Source: Phycisphaerales bacterium
Lineage (GTDB): Bacteria; Planctomycetota; Phycisphaerae; Phycisphaerales; UBA1924
DNA: 64,000 bases
NCBI GenBank assembly: GCA_029260395.1
Contig: JAJDDJ010000013.1
Span: 310,001 to 374,000, forward strand
Direction of reading: 5' to 3'
The position numbers and the translations under genes are program-made. Below, piece after piece: positions 54,684 through 62,805 of this stretch; position 1 is the first letter of the stretch, and every line of letters starts with the position of its first letter. The notes below the pieces were generated by a model. That model had not been told where the DNA came from and made no database searches. It saw only the letters and a program-made list of their open reading frames with translations.

Positions 54684-54862
54684 CATCAGGTGACACTACC
54701 AGAGCATCAGGCTGGCCTGATGGACCCTTCGGTGGACCTGACGGCCTATCCGGGTTCCCTGATGGAGCATCAGGCTGCCCTAGCAGAGCAATCGGTGGAC
54801 CGGATGGAGCATCAGGTGGACCGGATGGAGCATCAGGTGGGCCTAAGAGAGCAATGGCACGG
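54684..54862 (+). repeat. Second, different 21-bp-period repeat next to locus 1
   Basis: Units such as CGGATGGAGCATCAGGTGGA plus C are repeated at 54801 and 54822 and, more degenerately, back to 54684 (GAGCATCAGGCTG, GGTGGACCTGA). The period is again 21, but the unit differs from the neighbouring array. A plus-strand frame reads GPDGASG-type collagen-like heptads. 54863-54981 shows nothing recognisable. Confidence 0.65.
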
Positions 54863-54981
54863 CCGATCGCCGCATCCGCTCAAGCCGATGCCTTATCGGG
54901 CCGATCCGTTACCCGGCGAGCCCGGCGCCTGAGCGGGGCATCATCACGAGCGCACGGCCCCTTTGGACTACAGAAGCCAGT

Positions 54982-55581
54982 TCACTTCACCGCGGAATCT
55001 CCCGCTTTGATACCTCTGATCTCCCGTTTGGTACTTCTATCCTGTTTCCAACGCTCGATCCGCCATAGCCATCCTTTCCGCGGCCTCAGTGGCCCGGTCA
55101 GACCCAGCAGTACTGGTCGATAGAACAGCTTCCGTTGGTACCAAATATTTTCTGATGAGATTATCAACTTGCGTGTGTCTTCCAATTCGACAACGACGCT
55201 CCACTCACAAGTATCACCTATGTCATGAAATGGCACGGGTATGCGGGCCTCCAGCCTCCTGCCCTGCTGCAAAACACACGGTGCTTCAGGCTCTACGCTC
55301 CAGTAGGGGCTGAGATCGTCCTTGAGCGCCGCTGGGTAGTCACCGCGATAGCTGACCGAGATCTGCTGGATCGCTGCCTCGCGGCCGTGGTTCACGAGCG
55401 TAACCCACGCGCATCCAACCGGGCTGTCAACCGAATCACCCGCCTTCCCGCACACTTCGATATACAGGCGGTACTTGCCAAAGACGAAGAACGCAGTCGG
55501 CAAAGCAACGATCGCGCCGACCACGCCCGCCGCGTCCACCACCAATGAGATCAACGACTCACTGACCGCTCCGTTCGTCAT
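54982..55581 (-). CDS. Hypothetical membrane-anchored protein coupled to acyl-CoA mutase gene
   Basis: 199 residues, not recognised. An N-terminal transmembrane helix (ISLVVDAAGVVGAIVALPTAFFVFG) is followed by a beta-rich domain (CAWVTLVNHGREAAIQQISV, CEWSVVVELEDTRKLIIS) and a basic C-terminus (WRIERWKQDRSTKREIRG). The gene is visibly lower in GC than its neighbours, for example the A/T-rich 55139-55190, suggesting later acquisition. It starts 6 bases after the mutase stop, with GAGG ahead of its ATG, so it may be read from the same mRNA. Confidence 0.6.
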   Translation of the reverse strand: MTNGAVSESLISLVVDAAGVVGAIVALPTAFFVFGKYRLYIEVCGKAGDSVDSPVGCAWVTLVNHGREAAIQQISVSYRGDYPAALKDDLSPYWSVEPEAPCVLQQGRRLEARIPVPFHDIGDTCEWSVVVELEDTRKLIISSENIWYQRKLFYRPVLLGLTGPLRPRKGWLWRIERWKQDRSTKREIRGIKAGDSAVK

Positions 55582-55587
55582 TCGACC

Positions 55588-57324
55588 TCACCACTCCGGC
55601 CCGCCGGTGTACCGGCCGTAGATGTCCGCCATCGCCTGCACCATCTCGCCCATCGTGCAGTTGGCAAGCGAACCCTCGACCAGCTCGGGCATCACGTTGC
55701 GGTTCTCGCGGCACGCCTCGCGCACCGCATCCAGCGCCTTGGCCACGGCCTTGTCGTCGCGCGCAGCCTTGAACTTGGTGAGCCGATCGACCTGCACCGT
55801 CTCGACCTCATCGGAGATCGTCAGGATGTCGATGGGCCGGCCCTCGCTCTCCTCGATGTACTGGTTCACGCCGACGATGATCCGGTCGCCCGCCTCGCAC
55901 TCCTCGCTAAAGCGGTACGCGGCCTCGGCGATCTGCCGGCGGAAGTACCCGCGGTGAATCCCCGCGATGCACCCGCCCGAGTAGAAGTCGCCGTTGGCCA
56001 GCTCGCCCACGCGGCCGGGTGTCCAAGGCCCGCCGGCCATCTCGTCGATCTCCTCGATCAGCGCGAGCGCATCGGCCTCGATCTGGTCGGTCAGCTCCTC
56101 GATGAACCAGCTCCCGCCCAGCGGATCGACCGTGCGGGTGACGCCCGTCTCGTGGGCGAGAATCTGCTGCGTGCGAAGGGCAACGGTCACCGCCTGCTCG
56201 GTCGGCAGACCCAGGGTCTCGTCCATCGAGTCGGTGTGCAGGCTCTGGCACCCGCCCAGCACGCCGGCCATGGCCTGGTAGGCCACGCGGACGATGTTGT
56301 TCAGCGGCTGCTGCTCGGTCAATGAACAGCCAGCGGTCTGCACGTGGGTCTTCATGAACCACGAGCGTTCGTTCTTGGCGCCGTACCGCTCGCGCATCAT
56401 GCGGGCCCAGATGCGGCGAGCCGCGCGGAGCTTGGCGATCTCCTCGAAGAACTCATTATGACTATTGAAGAAGAAGCTCAGGCGCGGCGCGAAGCTCTCG
56501 ATATCCAAGCCCCGGTGCAGGCACGCCTCGACGTACTCCATGCCGTCGCGCAGCGTGAACGCCAGTTCCTGCGCAGCGCTGCTGCCCGCCTCGCGGATGT
56601 GGTACCCGCTGATCGACACGCTGTTCCACTTGGGCAGGTGCTCGGCCTGGAACTCGATGGTGTCGACGACAAGCTTGACGCTCGCCTCGGGCGGGTAGAT
56701 GAACTCGTTCTGCGCGTGGAACTCTTTGAGGATGTCGTTCTGCAGCGTGCCGCCGAGCGTGTCCCACTCGATGCCCCGCTGCTTGGCCATCGCCAGGTAC
56801 ATCGCCCAGATCACGCACGCCGGCCCGTTGATCGTCTGGCTGACCGTCACCTTGTCGATCGGGATGTCCGCGTACAGGCGGTGCATGTCCTCGATGGTGT
56901 CGATCGCCACGCCGCACTTGCCAACCTCGCCCACGCACAGCGGGTCGTCGGAGTCGCGCCCCATCAGCGTCGGGAGGTCGAACGCCGTCGAGAGGCCGGT
57001 GTTGGCCTTGGTCGAGGTGGTCGCCGCCTGCAGCAGGTACTTGAACCGCTGGTTGGTGTCGTCCGCCGAGCCAAAGCCCGCGAACTGCCGCATGGTCCAA
57101 AGCCGGGCGCGGTAGCCCTGCTCGTACAGCCCCCGCGTGTAGGGGTACTGCCCCGGCGCAGCGATGTCCCGATCGACGTTCCGCAGCGACTCGGCGGGCT
57201 CCCAGCCCATCACCCCCGGCCCGTAGGCCGGGTCGATGACGATCCCGGAGATCGTGACAGCGTGCGGGTCAACGTCGTTCGGCGAGAGCGGGCCAACGCC
57301 CGGCCCGGTGATGCTGGTGGTCAT
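55588..57324 (-). CDS. Acyl-CoA mutase large subunit, isobutyryl-CoA-mutase-like
   Basis: 578 residues, the B12-enzyme TIM-barrel substrate subunit without a C-terminal cobalamin domain, so a separate small subunit must exist elsewhere. Landmarks are QYPYTRGLYEQGYRARLWTM, STAFDLPTLMGRDSDDP, VSQTINGPACVIWAMY and SISGYHIREAGSSAAQELAF. Two specificity positions known from methylmalonyl-CoA mutase (Tyr89 in RQYAG, Arg207 in EFMVRN) are Phe in MRQFAG and Gln in KEFHAQNEFIYPP here. Both match isobutyryl-CoA mutase. It probably interconverts isobutyryl- and butyryl-CoA or a related acyl-CoA; methylmalonyl-CoA is unlikely. GTPase chaperone is not adjacent. Confidence 0.85.
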   Translation of the reverse strand: MTTSITGPGVGPLSPNDVDPHAVTISGIVIDPAYGPGVMGWEPAESLRNVDRDIAAPGQYPYTRGLYEQGYRARLWTMRQFAGFGSADDTNQRFKYLLQAATTSTKANTGLSTAFDLPTLMGRDSDDPLCVGEVGKCGVAIDTIEDMHRLYADIPIDKVTVSQTINGPACVIWAMYLAMAKQRGIEWDTLGGTLQNDILKEFHAQNEFIYPPEASVKLVVDTIEFQAEHLPKWNSVSISGYHIREAGSSAAQELAFTLRDGMEYVEACLHRGLDIESFAPRLSFFFNSHNEFFEEIAKLRAARRIWARMMRERYGAKNERSWFMKTHVQTAGCSLTEQQPLNNIVRVAYQAMAGVLGGCQSLHTDSMDETLGLPTEQAVTVALRTQQILAHETGVTRTVDPLGGSWFIEELTDQIEADALALIEEIDEMAGGPWTPGRVGELANGDFYSGGCIAGIHRGYFRRQIAEAAYRFSEECEAGDRIIVGVNQYIEESEGRPIDILTISDEVETVQVDRLTKFKAARDDKAVAKALDAVREACRENRNVMPELVEGSLANCTMGEMVQAMADIYGRYTGGPEW

Positions 57325-57651
57325 GGTCAGAGCCCTTCCTTCGCGGATTATAGAGCAGGGGTCGGCTCTGCCAGCTCCAATCTGTCAATCCTGCTGGCTC
57401 GAACGAATGAGCAGCCAATTGCACGGGTCATTGACCGCGTGGTACCCAATCACGCGTGAAGTTCTCGTCGGTCCCTTCACCGTTCTGCGTCATCGCACCG
57501 GCTTCGCCCTCTGCGGGCGGCAAGCCCCCGTTGTCGACGCCATCAGCCCCAACCGAGTACAGCGTGAAGGGTGCCCCGTGATGGCGTGTTAGGTCGGCCC
57601 GCGACGACGATCGGTTGAGCGAACATCGTGTGAACGCACGATTTGTTCGTT
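57325..57651. other. Upstream region of the mutase gene; nothing recognised
   Basis: About 330 bases between the mutase start and the second repeat array. It should hold the minus-strand mutase promoter, but no clear hexamers were found. Short open frames on the plus strand do not resemble proteins I know. Confidence 0.35.
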
Positions 57652-57866
57652 GTTGGTTGCTTTACGGTCGTCGTGCGCTGCTTTACGGTCGCGTGTGGTT
57701 GCTTTACGCTCGTCGTGCGCTGCTTTACGCTCGTCGTGCGCTGCTTTACGGTCGTCGTGCGCTGCTTTACGAGAGTTGTAGAGAGCTTTACGGTCGTCGT
57801 GCGCTGCTCTACGGTCGTCGTTGGTTGCTCTACGAGAGCCGCGCGCTGCCTTGCGAGAGCGACCTC
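57652..57866 (+). repeat. 21-bp tandem repeat array (locus 2)
   Basis: About nine to ten units of the same 21-bp motif as at 54404 (CTTTACGGTCGTCGTGCGCT plus G), with variants CTTTACGCTCGTCGTGCGCT and CTCTACGGTCGTCG. The hairpin-forming type-two unit appears only once, degenerate (CTTTACGAGAGTTGTAGAG). Plus-strand frames give LYGRRAL heptads. A minus frame (57589-57888) gives RKAAHDE heptads with a possible ATG, but nothing else supports a gene. Confidence 0.85.
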
Positions 57867-57923
57867 GGGCGTTTCCAGGGCACCACACGGCCAGGACGCG
57901 TCCTCAAACCGGCCAAAAAGCCC

Positions 57924-57953
57924 TTGAGCCGGACCCGCCGCCTCGGGTAGGCT
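57924..57953 (+). promoter_or_regulatory. Candidate promoter of the NxxGxxAF-repeat gene
   Basis: TTGAGC at 57924-57929, an 18-base spacer and TAGGCT at 57948-57953, giving a transcript start about 30 bases before ATG 57991. Confidence 0.4.
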
Positions 57954-57990
57954 GGGCGTTCAACCCCCCCGCCCCCGTCAGGAGCCAGAG

Positions 57991-59805
57991 ATGAAGATGA
58001 CGACCGCGATGATCGCCCTGTGCCTCGCCGCCGCCGGCGGTCTTGCGGCGCATGCCGACGCGCAGACTCTCCCGTATCGCGTCGTCGCTCTTTCGGGCGA
58101 TCCTGCGCCCGGCACGTCCGGGGGGGTCTTCTGGCGCTTCACCTCCGTCAACAACCTCCCGGTCGTGAATGCCGCAGGGCAGGTTGCGTTTCTTGCGCGA
58201 CCAACCGTCGGGTTCTTCGAGGGCATCTGGTCAGAGGGGGGTGGCTCTGGGCTCGCTCTGGTCGCGGGGCAATTAGACCCCGCTCCGGGTACGCCTGCAG
58301 GTGTCGCTTATGCAGGATTCAATTCTTTCTTTCTCGACGCCGCGGGGCAGGCCGCGTTTGTTGCTTCCCTCACCGGCCCCGGCGTGGACACCACCAACGA
58401 CAGCGGCATCTGGTCGGAGGGAGGCGGCACTGGTCTCGCCTTGCTCGCTCGCGAAGGGGACGCCGCCCCAGGCACGCCGGCGGGCGTGGTCTATGCAGAA
58501 TTACCGATCCGCGACATCGCCGTAAACGCCGCGGGGCAGGCCGCGTTTGTTGCTTCCCTCACTGGCCCCGGCGTGGACACCACCAACGACAGCGGCATCT
58601 GGTCGGAGGGAGGCGGCACTGGTCTCGCCTTACTCGCTCGCAAAGGGGACGCCGCCCCAGGCATGGCGGCGGGCGTGGACTTCGGCAGCTTTAGCAGAGA
58701 CGGCAGGTCCCTTGTGCTGAACGGCGCGGGGCAGGCTGCGTTCGGCGTACCAGTCAATAGTGACGAAATACCTGCGAGCGAACGTGGGACCCTCTGGTCG
58801 GAAGGGGGCGGCTCGGGCCTCGCTTTGCTCGCGCGCTCGGGCACCGCGGGTCCGGGAGGCGTGGACTTCGACGCCCTCGAGGGAGTTGTCCTCAACGCGG
58901 CGGGGCAAGCCGCGTTCTGGTCGGGGCCAAACAGTTCCGTTCCTGGTCACAGAATCTGGTCGGAAGGGAGCGGCTCGGGGCTCGCTGTGGTCGCGCGCAC
59001 AGGGGACCCCGCTCCGGGCACGCCGGCGGGAGTCGTCTTCGACCTTCTCAGTACCCGCCCCCTGCTGAACGATGCGGGGCAGGCCGTGTTCTCCGGAACC
59101 CTCACCGGCCCCGCCGTCGATGCCACGAACGACACGGGCATCTGGTCGGAGGGGGGTGGCTCAGGGCTCGCCCTGATCGCACGCGAGGGGGACCCGGCGC
59201 CCGGCACGCCGCCGGGCGTGGTCTTCGGAGGCCTCAATGTCTTCAACGACCCGCCTGTCCTCAACGCCGCGGGGCAGGTCGCGTTTAAGAGACCCGTCAC
59301 CGGCCCCGGTGTGAACAGCAGCAACAACCGGGGCATCTGGGCGACCGACTCCGACGGCGAGCTCACGCTGGTCGTCCGGGAGGGGGACGCATGGGACGTC
59401 GACCCCGAACCCGGCATTGTGGACGCCCGTATCGTCTCGGACTTGTTCCTGACTAACAACTCCGGAGGTGGCGAAGGACGGCCGACGAGCCTCAATGATG
59501 ATGGCTTACTCGTGATCCTGCTGAAGTTTTCCGACACAACTCAAGGCATCTTTGTCGTCGACCTCTCCGCACCCGAGGCCTGTGCCGGCGACATCGCCGA
59601 CGACTTCGGCACACTCGGCGCTGACGGCATGATCAGCTTCGGGGACTTCCTAGCGCTGCTCGGCTTGATCGGTCCGTGCCCCGGAGGCACGCCCGGCTGC
59701 ACCGGCGACATCGCCGACGACTTTGGCACGCTCAATGGCGGCGACGGCATGGTGAGCTTTGGTGACTTCCTCGCGTTGCTCGGCTTGATCGGGCCGTGCC
59801 CGTAA
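57991..59805 (+). CDS. Secreted NxxGxxAF-repeat protein with duplicated C-terminal tag
   Basis: 604 residues. Signal peptide ALCLAAAGGLAAHADA|QT. About seven to eight units of 55-65 residues each contain N-A-A-G-Q-A/V-A-F, TGPGVDTTNDSGIWSEGG, GTGLALLAREGDAAPGTPAG and V-x-F. This is the NxxGxxAF tandem-repeat family of exported planctomycete and proteobacterial proteins, possibly a beta-propeller. The end is CAGDIADDFGTLGADGMISF, GDFLALLGLIGPCP, then a second copy with a one-residue insertion (TLNGGDGMVSF). The pair is almost identical to that of the protease at 48194. Cargo and location on the surface are unknown. Confidence 0.85.
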   Translation: MKMTTAMIALCLAAAGGLAAHADAQTLPYRVVALSGDPAPGTSGGVFWRFTSVNNLPVVNAAGQVAFLARPTVGFFEGIWSEGGGSGLALVAGQLDPAPGTPAGVAYAGFNSFFLDAAGQAAFVASLTGPGVDTTNDSGIWSEGGGTGLALLAREGDAAPGTPAGVVYAELPIRDIAVNAAGQAAFVASLTGPGVDTTNDSGIWSEGGGTGLALLARKGDAAPGMAAGVDFGSFSRDGRSLVLNGAGQAAFGVPVNSDEIPASERGTLWSEGGGSGLALLARSGTAGPGGVDFDALEGVVLNAAGQAAFWSGPNSSVPGHRIWSEGSGSGLAVVARTGDPAPGTPAGVVFDLLSTRPLLNDAGQAVFSGTLTGPAVDATNDTGIWSEGGGSGLALIAREGDPAPGTPPGVVFGGLNVFNDPPVLNAAGQVAFKRPVTGPGVNSSNNRGIWATDSDGELTLVVREGDAWDVDPEPGIVDARIVSDLFLTNNSGGGEGRPTSLNDDGLLVILLKFSDTTQGIFVVDLSAPEACAGDIADDFGTLGADGMISFGDFLALLGLIGPCPGGTPGCTGDIADDFGTLNGGDGMVSFGDFLALLGLIGPCP

Positions 59806-59840
59806 AGAGGGCAATGGGGAGTGGGCGATGGGGGAAGAAG

Positions 59841-59896
59841 ACCCTCACCCCATACACCGGCTATGCCGGCCCTCTCCCACGTGGCGCGGGAGAGGG
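59841..59896 (+). repeat. Double-hairpin palindromic element
   Basis: CCGGC-TAT-GCCGG (59857-59869) is followed directly by CCCTCTCCC (59870-59878), a 9-base loop and GGGAGAGGG (59888-59896). It lies between convergent genes. The CCCTC-rich double palindrome resembles small dispersed REP/MITE-like elements and could also terminate transcription. Confidence 0.6.
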
Positions 59897-59966
59897 AGGC
59901 AGAAAAGCAACCACTGCCGGACAAGCCAGCAGTGCCACCCGGAAAGACCGATCGATATCCGTTCTA

Positions 59967-60854
59967 TCAGTCGTACTTGTACACACCGCGCATGGTCTTG
60001 TTACCCAGCCGTCCTGCCTCCACCAACTGCTTGAGCAGCGGGCACGGCTTGTACCGATCGCTGTTCAGCCCCTCGGCCAGCACGTTCATGATGTGGCAGC
60101 AGGTATCAAGCCCGATGAAGTCCGCCAGCCGGAGTGGGCCCATCGGGAAGTTGCACCCGAGCTGCATGATGCCATCGATCGCCTCCGGCTCGGCCACGCC
60201 CTCCATCAGCGCGTAGAAGCCCTCGTTGATCATCGGCATCAGCACGCGATTGCTCACAAACCCAGCGCGGTCGTTGGCCGCAAGAGCCGTCTTGCCCATC
60301 GCCTCGGCCAGCGCGATGGTGCGCGCGACCACTTCATCGCTCGTCTGCAAACCCCGGATGACTTCCACCAGCTTCATCACCGGCACCGGATAAAAGAAGT
60401 GCATGCCGATGAACTTGCTCGCGTCGCCGCCGGCCTTCTCGACCGATGCCGCCATCGCCGTGATGCTGATCGAACTGGTGTTGCTCGCGAGGATCGCGTT
60501 CGATCCCTTGTAGTGTTCCAGCACTTGGCCAAAGACCTGCTGCTTGACGCCGAGGTCCTCGACCACCGCTTCGATCACGATGTCGCCGCCCTTGGCGTTC
60601 TTTAGGTCGCTGGTGTAGCTAATCCTGCCCTTGGCCGCAGCAGCATCGTCGGCTGTCATCCGGCCCTTCTCGACCGCCCGCGTGAGCAGCTTGTCGTGCG
60701 TGGCCTCGCACCGCTTGACCTGATCGGCGCTGACATCGAACACCACCGTCTCAAAGCCCGCGACGGCGCTGATCTGGGCGATCCCGCCGCCCATCTGCCC
60801 GCCGCCGATGACGACCACCTTCTTGATCCCGTGCTCGCTGCTGGTTCCGCTCAT
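59967..60854 (-). CDS. 3-hydroxyacyl-CoA (3-hydroxybutyryl-CoA) dehydrogenase
   Basis: NAD(P)-dependent oxidation of 3-hydroxyacyl-CoA. 295 residues, the short single-function type (Hbd/FadB2). Motifs are the N-terminal VVVIGGGQMGGGIAQISAVA, ASNTSSISITAMAASV, the catalytic His region FIGMHFFYPVPVMKLVEVI and DRAGFVSNRVLMPMINEGFY. PMGPLRLADFIGLDTCCHIM in the C-terminal domain completes the pattern. Together with the butyryl/isobutyryl mutase 3 kb away it fits short-chain acyl-CoA metabolism, but the genes are not one operon. Confidence 0.93.
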   Translation of the reverse strand: MSGTSSEHGIKKVVVIGGGQMGGGIAQISAVAGFETVVFDVSADQVKRCEATHDKLLTRAVEKGRMTADDAAAAKGRISYTSDLKNAKGGDIVIEAVVEDLGVKQQVFGQVLEHYKGSNAILASNTSSISITAMAASVEKAGGDASKFIGMHFFYPVPVMKLVEVIRGLQTSDEVVARTIALAEAMGKTALAANDRAGFVSNRVLMPMINEGFYALMEGVAEPEAIDGIMQLGCNFPMGPLRLADFIGLDTCCHIMNVLAEGLNSDRYKPCPLLKQLVEAGRLGNKTMRGVYKYD

Positions 60855-60946
60855 GGCCGTGTCTCCCGTGGGCTAAGGGGTGCATTGGTTCGCCGGGCGC
60901 TATCCGCCCCGTGATTCGAGCGTAGAAGCGGTACACTGCCCCGACG

Positions 60947-61684
60947 ATGCCCCGCGCCCGCCAATCCAAAGCCCAACCGATCACGCCCGAGGCAGGCATG
61001 ACGATTACCTCGCTGCGAGCGGTCGGCTCAGCGGGCGAACGAATGAGCATCGCCCTCGATCGCAAATCCGCCGGCCAGATCGATGCCCTCGTCGCCTCGG
61101 ACCTGGGCCTCGCGCGAGGCGAATCGCTCACAGATGCCATGGTCGAGCCGTTGATCGCCGCCATCGACCGCAGCGCCGCCCAGAAGCGAGCGCTTCGGCT
61201 CATCAACACCCGCGACCGCTCTACAGGCGAGCTTCGTCAGCGGCTCACGCAAGCCGGCCACAAGGCCGCATCCATAGACGCGACTCTCGACGCCCTCGCC
61301 TCAGCGGGCCTGCTCAACGATGAATCGCTCGCGGAGCGCCTGGCTTCATCGCTCGCCGATCGCGGCAATTCGGGCCGAAGGCTCATCGAGCTCAAGCTGG
61401 CTCAGAAGGGCCTGAGCCGGCCTCTCGCTACCAAAGCCGCCACCGAGGCCACCGCCGATCGAGACGCCCTCGCCGATGCCACCAGCCTCGTCGAACGCCG
61501 AGCCCAGCGGAGTTCGCCCCGGCTCACCAACCAGGCGCTGTACCGCAGGCTCTCGGGCTTTCTGGCCCGCCGAGGGTTCGATCCGAGCGTGATCCGCGAG
61601 GCCGTCGCTACGGCCCTCTCTGGAAGGCCCGAGCCCGAACCAGACCCCGAGCAGAACGAGGACCCCGACTCCGCAGAATCCTGA
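60947..61684 (+). CDS. recX: RecX-family regulatory protein
   Basis: Modulates RecA filaments. 245 residues. Typical RecX helical repeats are ALRLINTRDRSTGELRQRL, IDATLDALASAGLLNDESLA with the R-x-x-G-x-R equivalent (SLADRGNSGRRLIELKLAQK), and LYRRLSGFLARRGFDPSVIR. An N-terminal beta extension (TITSLRAVGSAGERMSIAL) is common in RecX. An acidic tail (EPEPDPEQNEDPDSAES) is unusual. TACACT at 60932-60937 is only 9 bases before ATG 60947, so the mRNA may be leaderless. recA is not adjacent. Confidence 0.88.
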   Translation: MPRARQSKAQPITPEAGMTITSLRAVGSAGERMSIALDRKSAGQIDALVASDLGLARGESLTDAMVEPLIAAIDRSAAQKRALRLINTRDRSTGELRQRLTQAGHKAASIDATLDALASAGLLNDESLAERLASSLADRGNSGRRLIELKLAQKGLSRPLATKAATEATADRDALADATSLVERRAQRSSPRLTNQALYRRLSGFLARRGFDPSVIREAVATALSGRPEPEPDPEQNEDPDSAES

Positions 61685-61705
61685 CCAGCGAGCTACGCTT
61701 TACCC

Positions 61706-62338
61706 ATGCTTTCAACGCACCCCCGCCCCTTCGCCGTCCTCACGCTGCTCGTCATCGCCGGTGCGGTGACCGGCTGCATGTCGTCCGTCAACGATCGCTC
61801 CTATGTCGGCGTGGACCCACAAGCCGTCGCGCCGCTTGAGCCATTGCCATACAACGCTGGCCACGGCCTCAGCCGCGAGCGCTGGCAGGCCACCGCCATC
61901 CATGTTCCCGTTGACGGCACAGCCCACCGCCCCACCTACAACAGCAACATTCGGCACACCCGCGTCACCCCGCGCCAGCGCGGCGAGATGCCAACCGCTG
62001 AATCCGCACTCGATCTGAGCGATACCTCGCTACAAGCACAAGTTCAGGAAGTCCCCATCCAGCTTGGCTCAGCGGCCCTTGATGCCGTGTCCATCCCCGG
62101 CGGGCTCATCGCCTACCACCAGGCCAAGACCCGCTTCAGCCCAGACGTCACCTACCAGCGGACCTTGCGAGCGAGTGCCCCGGCCCAAGCGAGCAGCCCG
62201 GCCGACGCCTCGATGGCACCAACCCGGCCGAGTGAACCTGAGCGAACGCTCCACGATCGATCGTCCGTCTCCACGCCGGTGATAGGCCAGATGACCCCGG
62301 TCGTGCCCAGCCCCGCCGCCAGCGAGCCCAGGCAGTGA
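61706..62338 (+). CDS. Putative lipoprotein of unknown function
   Basis: 210 residues. The signal sequence VLTLLVIAGAVTGC carries a lipobox, so Cys23 or nearby should be lipidated. The mature part is low in complexity and Pro/Ala/Ser-rich, with no recognised domain (LEPLPYNAGHGLSRERWQAT, GLIAYHQAKTRFSPDVTYQR). Its stop overlaps the GTG of the rhodanese gene (GTGA), so the two are co-expressed. Confidence 0.7.
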   Translation: MLSTHPRPFAVLTLLVIAGAVTGCMSSVNDRSYVGVDPQAVAPLEPLPYNAGHGLSRERWQATAIHVPVDGTAHRPTYNSNIRHTRVTPRQRGEMPTAESALDLSDTSLQAQVQEVPIQLGSAALDAVSIPGGLIAYHQAKTRFSPDVTYQRTLRASAPAQASSPADASMAPTRPSEPERTLHDRSSVSTPVIGQMTPVVPSPAASEPRQ

Positions 62339-62784
62339 GCAGCGAGGCCGATTGTTGCCGGGGTGTTCCATGCGGCCACCCTTACCTGCCCACGCTCGAA
62401 GTCGGCCCGGAGTACGCCGCGGGCGCGCTCTCAGGCAAAGACCGCCCCGCGCCGCTGCTCATCGATTGCCGGCGCGACGAAGAGGTCGAGGCCGTCGCGC
62501 TGCCGGGCAACCTGCACATCCCGCTCGATGAACTCGCTGCGCGCACGCGAGAAGTCGAAGCCGCGCTCACGGCCCGTGCCGAGCCCAAGAACGCCGAGAT
62601 CCTCGTCATGTGCCACCACGGCAGGCGCTCCCTGTACGCCGCCAACACGCTCAAGGCCGCGGGCTTCGAGGGCGCTCGCTCCATCGTCGGCGGGATCGAC
62701 CTCTGGTCGCGAACCATCGACCCGAGCATCCCGCGCTACACCAAGCTCGGCAGCCTCATCACCCTGCTTCCGGCAGGGCAGTAG
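62335..62784 (+). CDS. Rhodanese-domain protein
   Basis: 149 residues from GTG 62335, coupled to the lipoprotein gene. A single rhodanese domain: PLLIDCRRDEEVEAVALPGN, LHIPLDELAARTREV and the active-site loop MCHHGRRSLYAANTLKAAGF with Cys as persulfide carrier, then VGGIDLWSRTIDPSIPRY. It has the loop length of sulfurtransferases rather than phosphatases. The N-terminal 20 residues contain two Cys (DCCRGVPCGH) of unknown role. It converges on carA. Confidence 0.88.
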   Translation: MSSEADCCRGVPCGHPYLPTLEVGPEYAAGALSGKDRPAPLLIDCRRDEEVEAVALPGNLHIPLDELAARTREVEAALTARAEPKNAEILVMCHHGRRSLYAANTLKAAGFEGARSIVGGIDLWSRTIDPSIPRYTKLGSLITLLPAGQ

Positions 62785-62805
62785 CACCGAAGGGCAGAAG
62801 CTGGC

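Noticed and set aside
54392-55123. Plus-strand 243-residue frame over repeat locus 1 with collagen-like GPDGASG repeats
   Set aside because: It continues as the antisense shadow of the 54982 gene and has no start signal; the periodicity is explained by the DNA repeat.
54404-57866. CRISPR array
   Set aside because: Units are head-to-tail without unique spacers and there are no cas genes.
57589-57888. Minus-strand heptad (RKAAHDE) protein over repeat locus 2
   Set aside because: Any frame through a 21-bp repeat gives heptads. There is no ribosome-binding site and no clear bias of substitutions to synonymous positions by eye.
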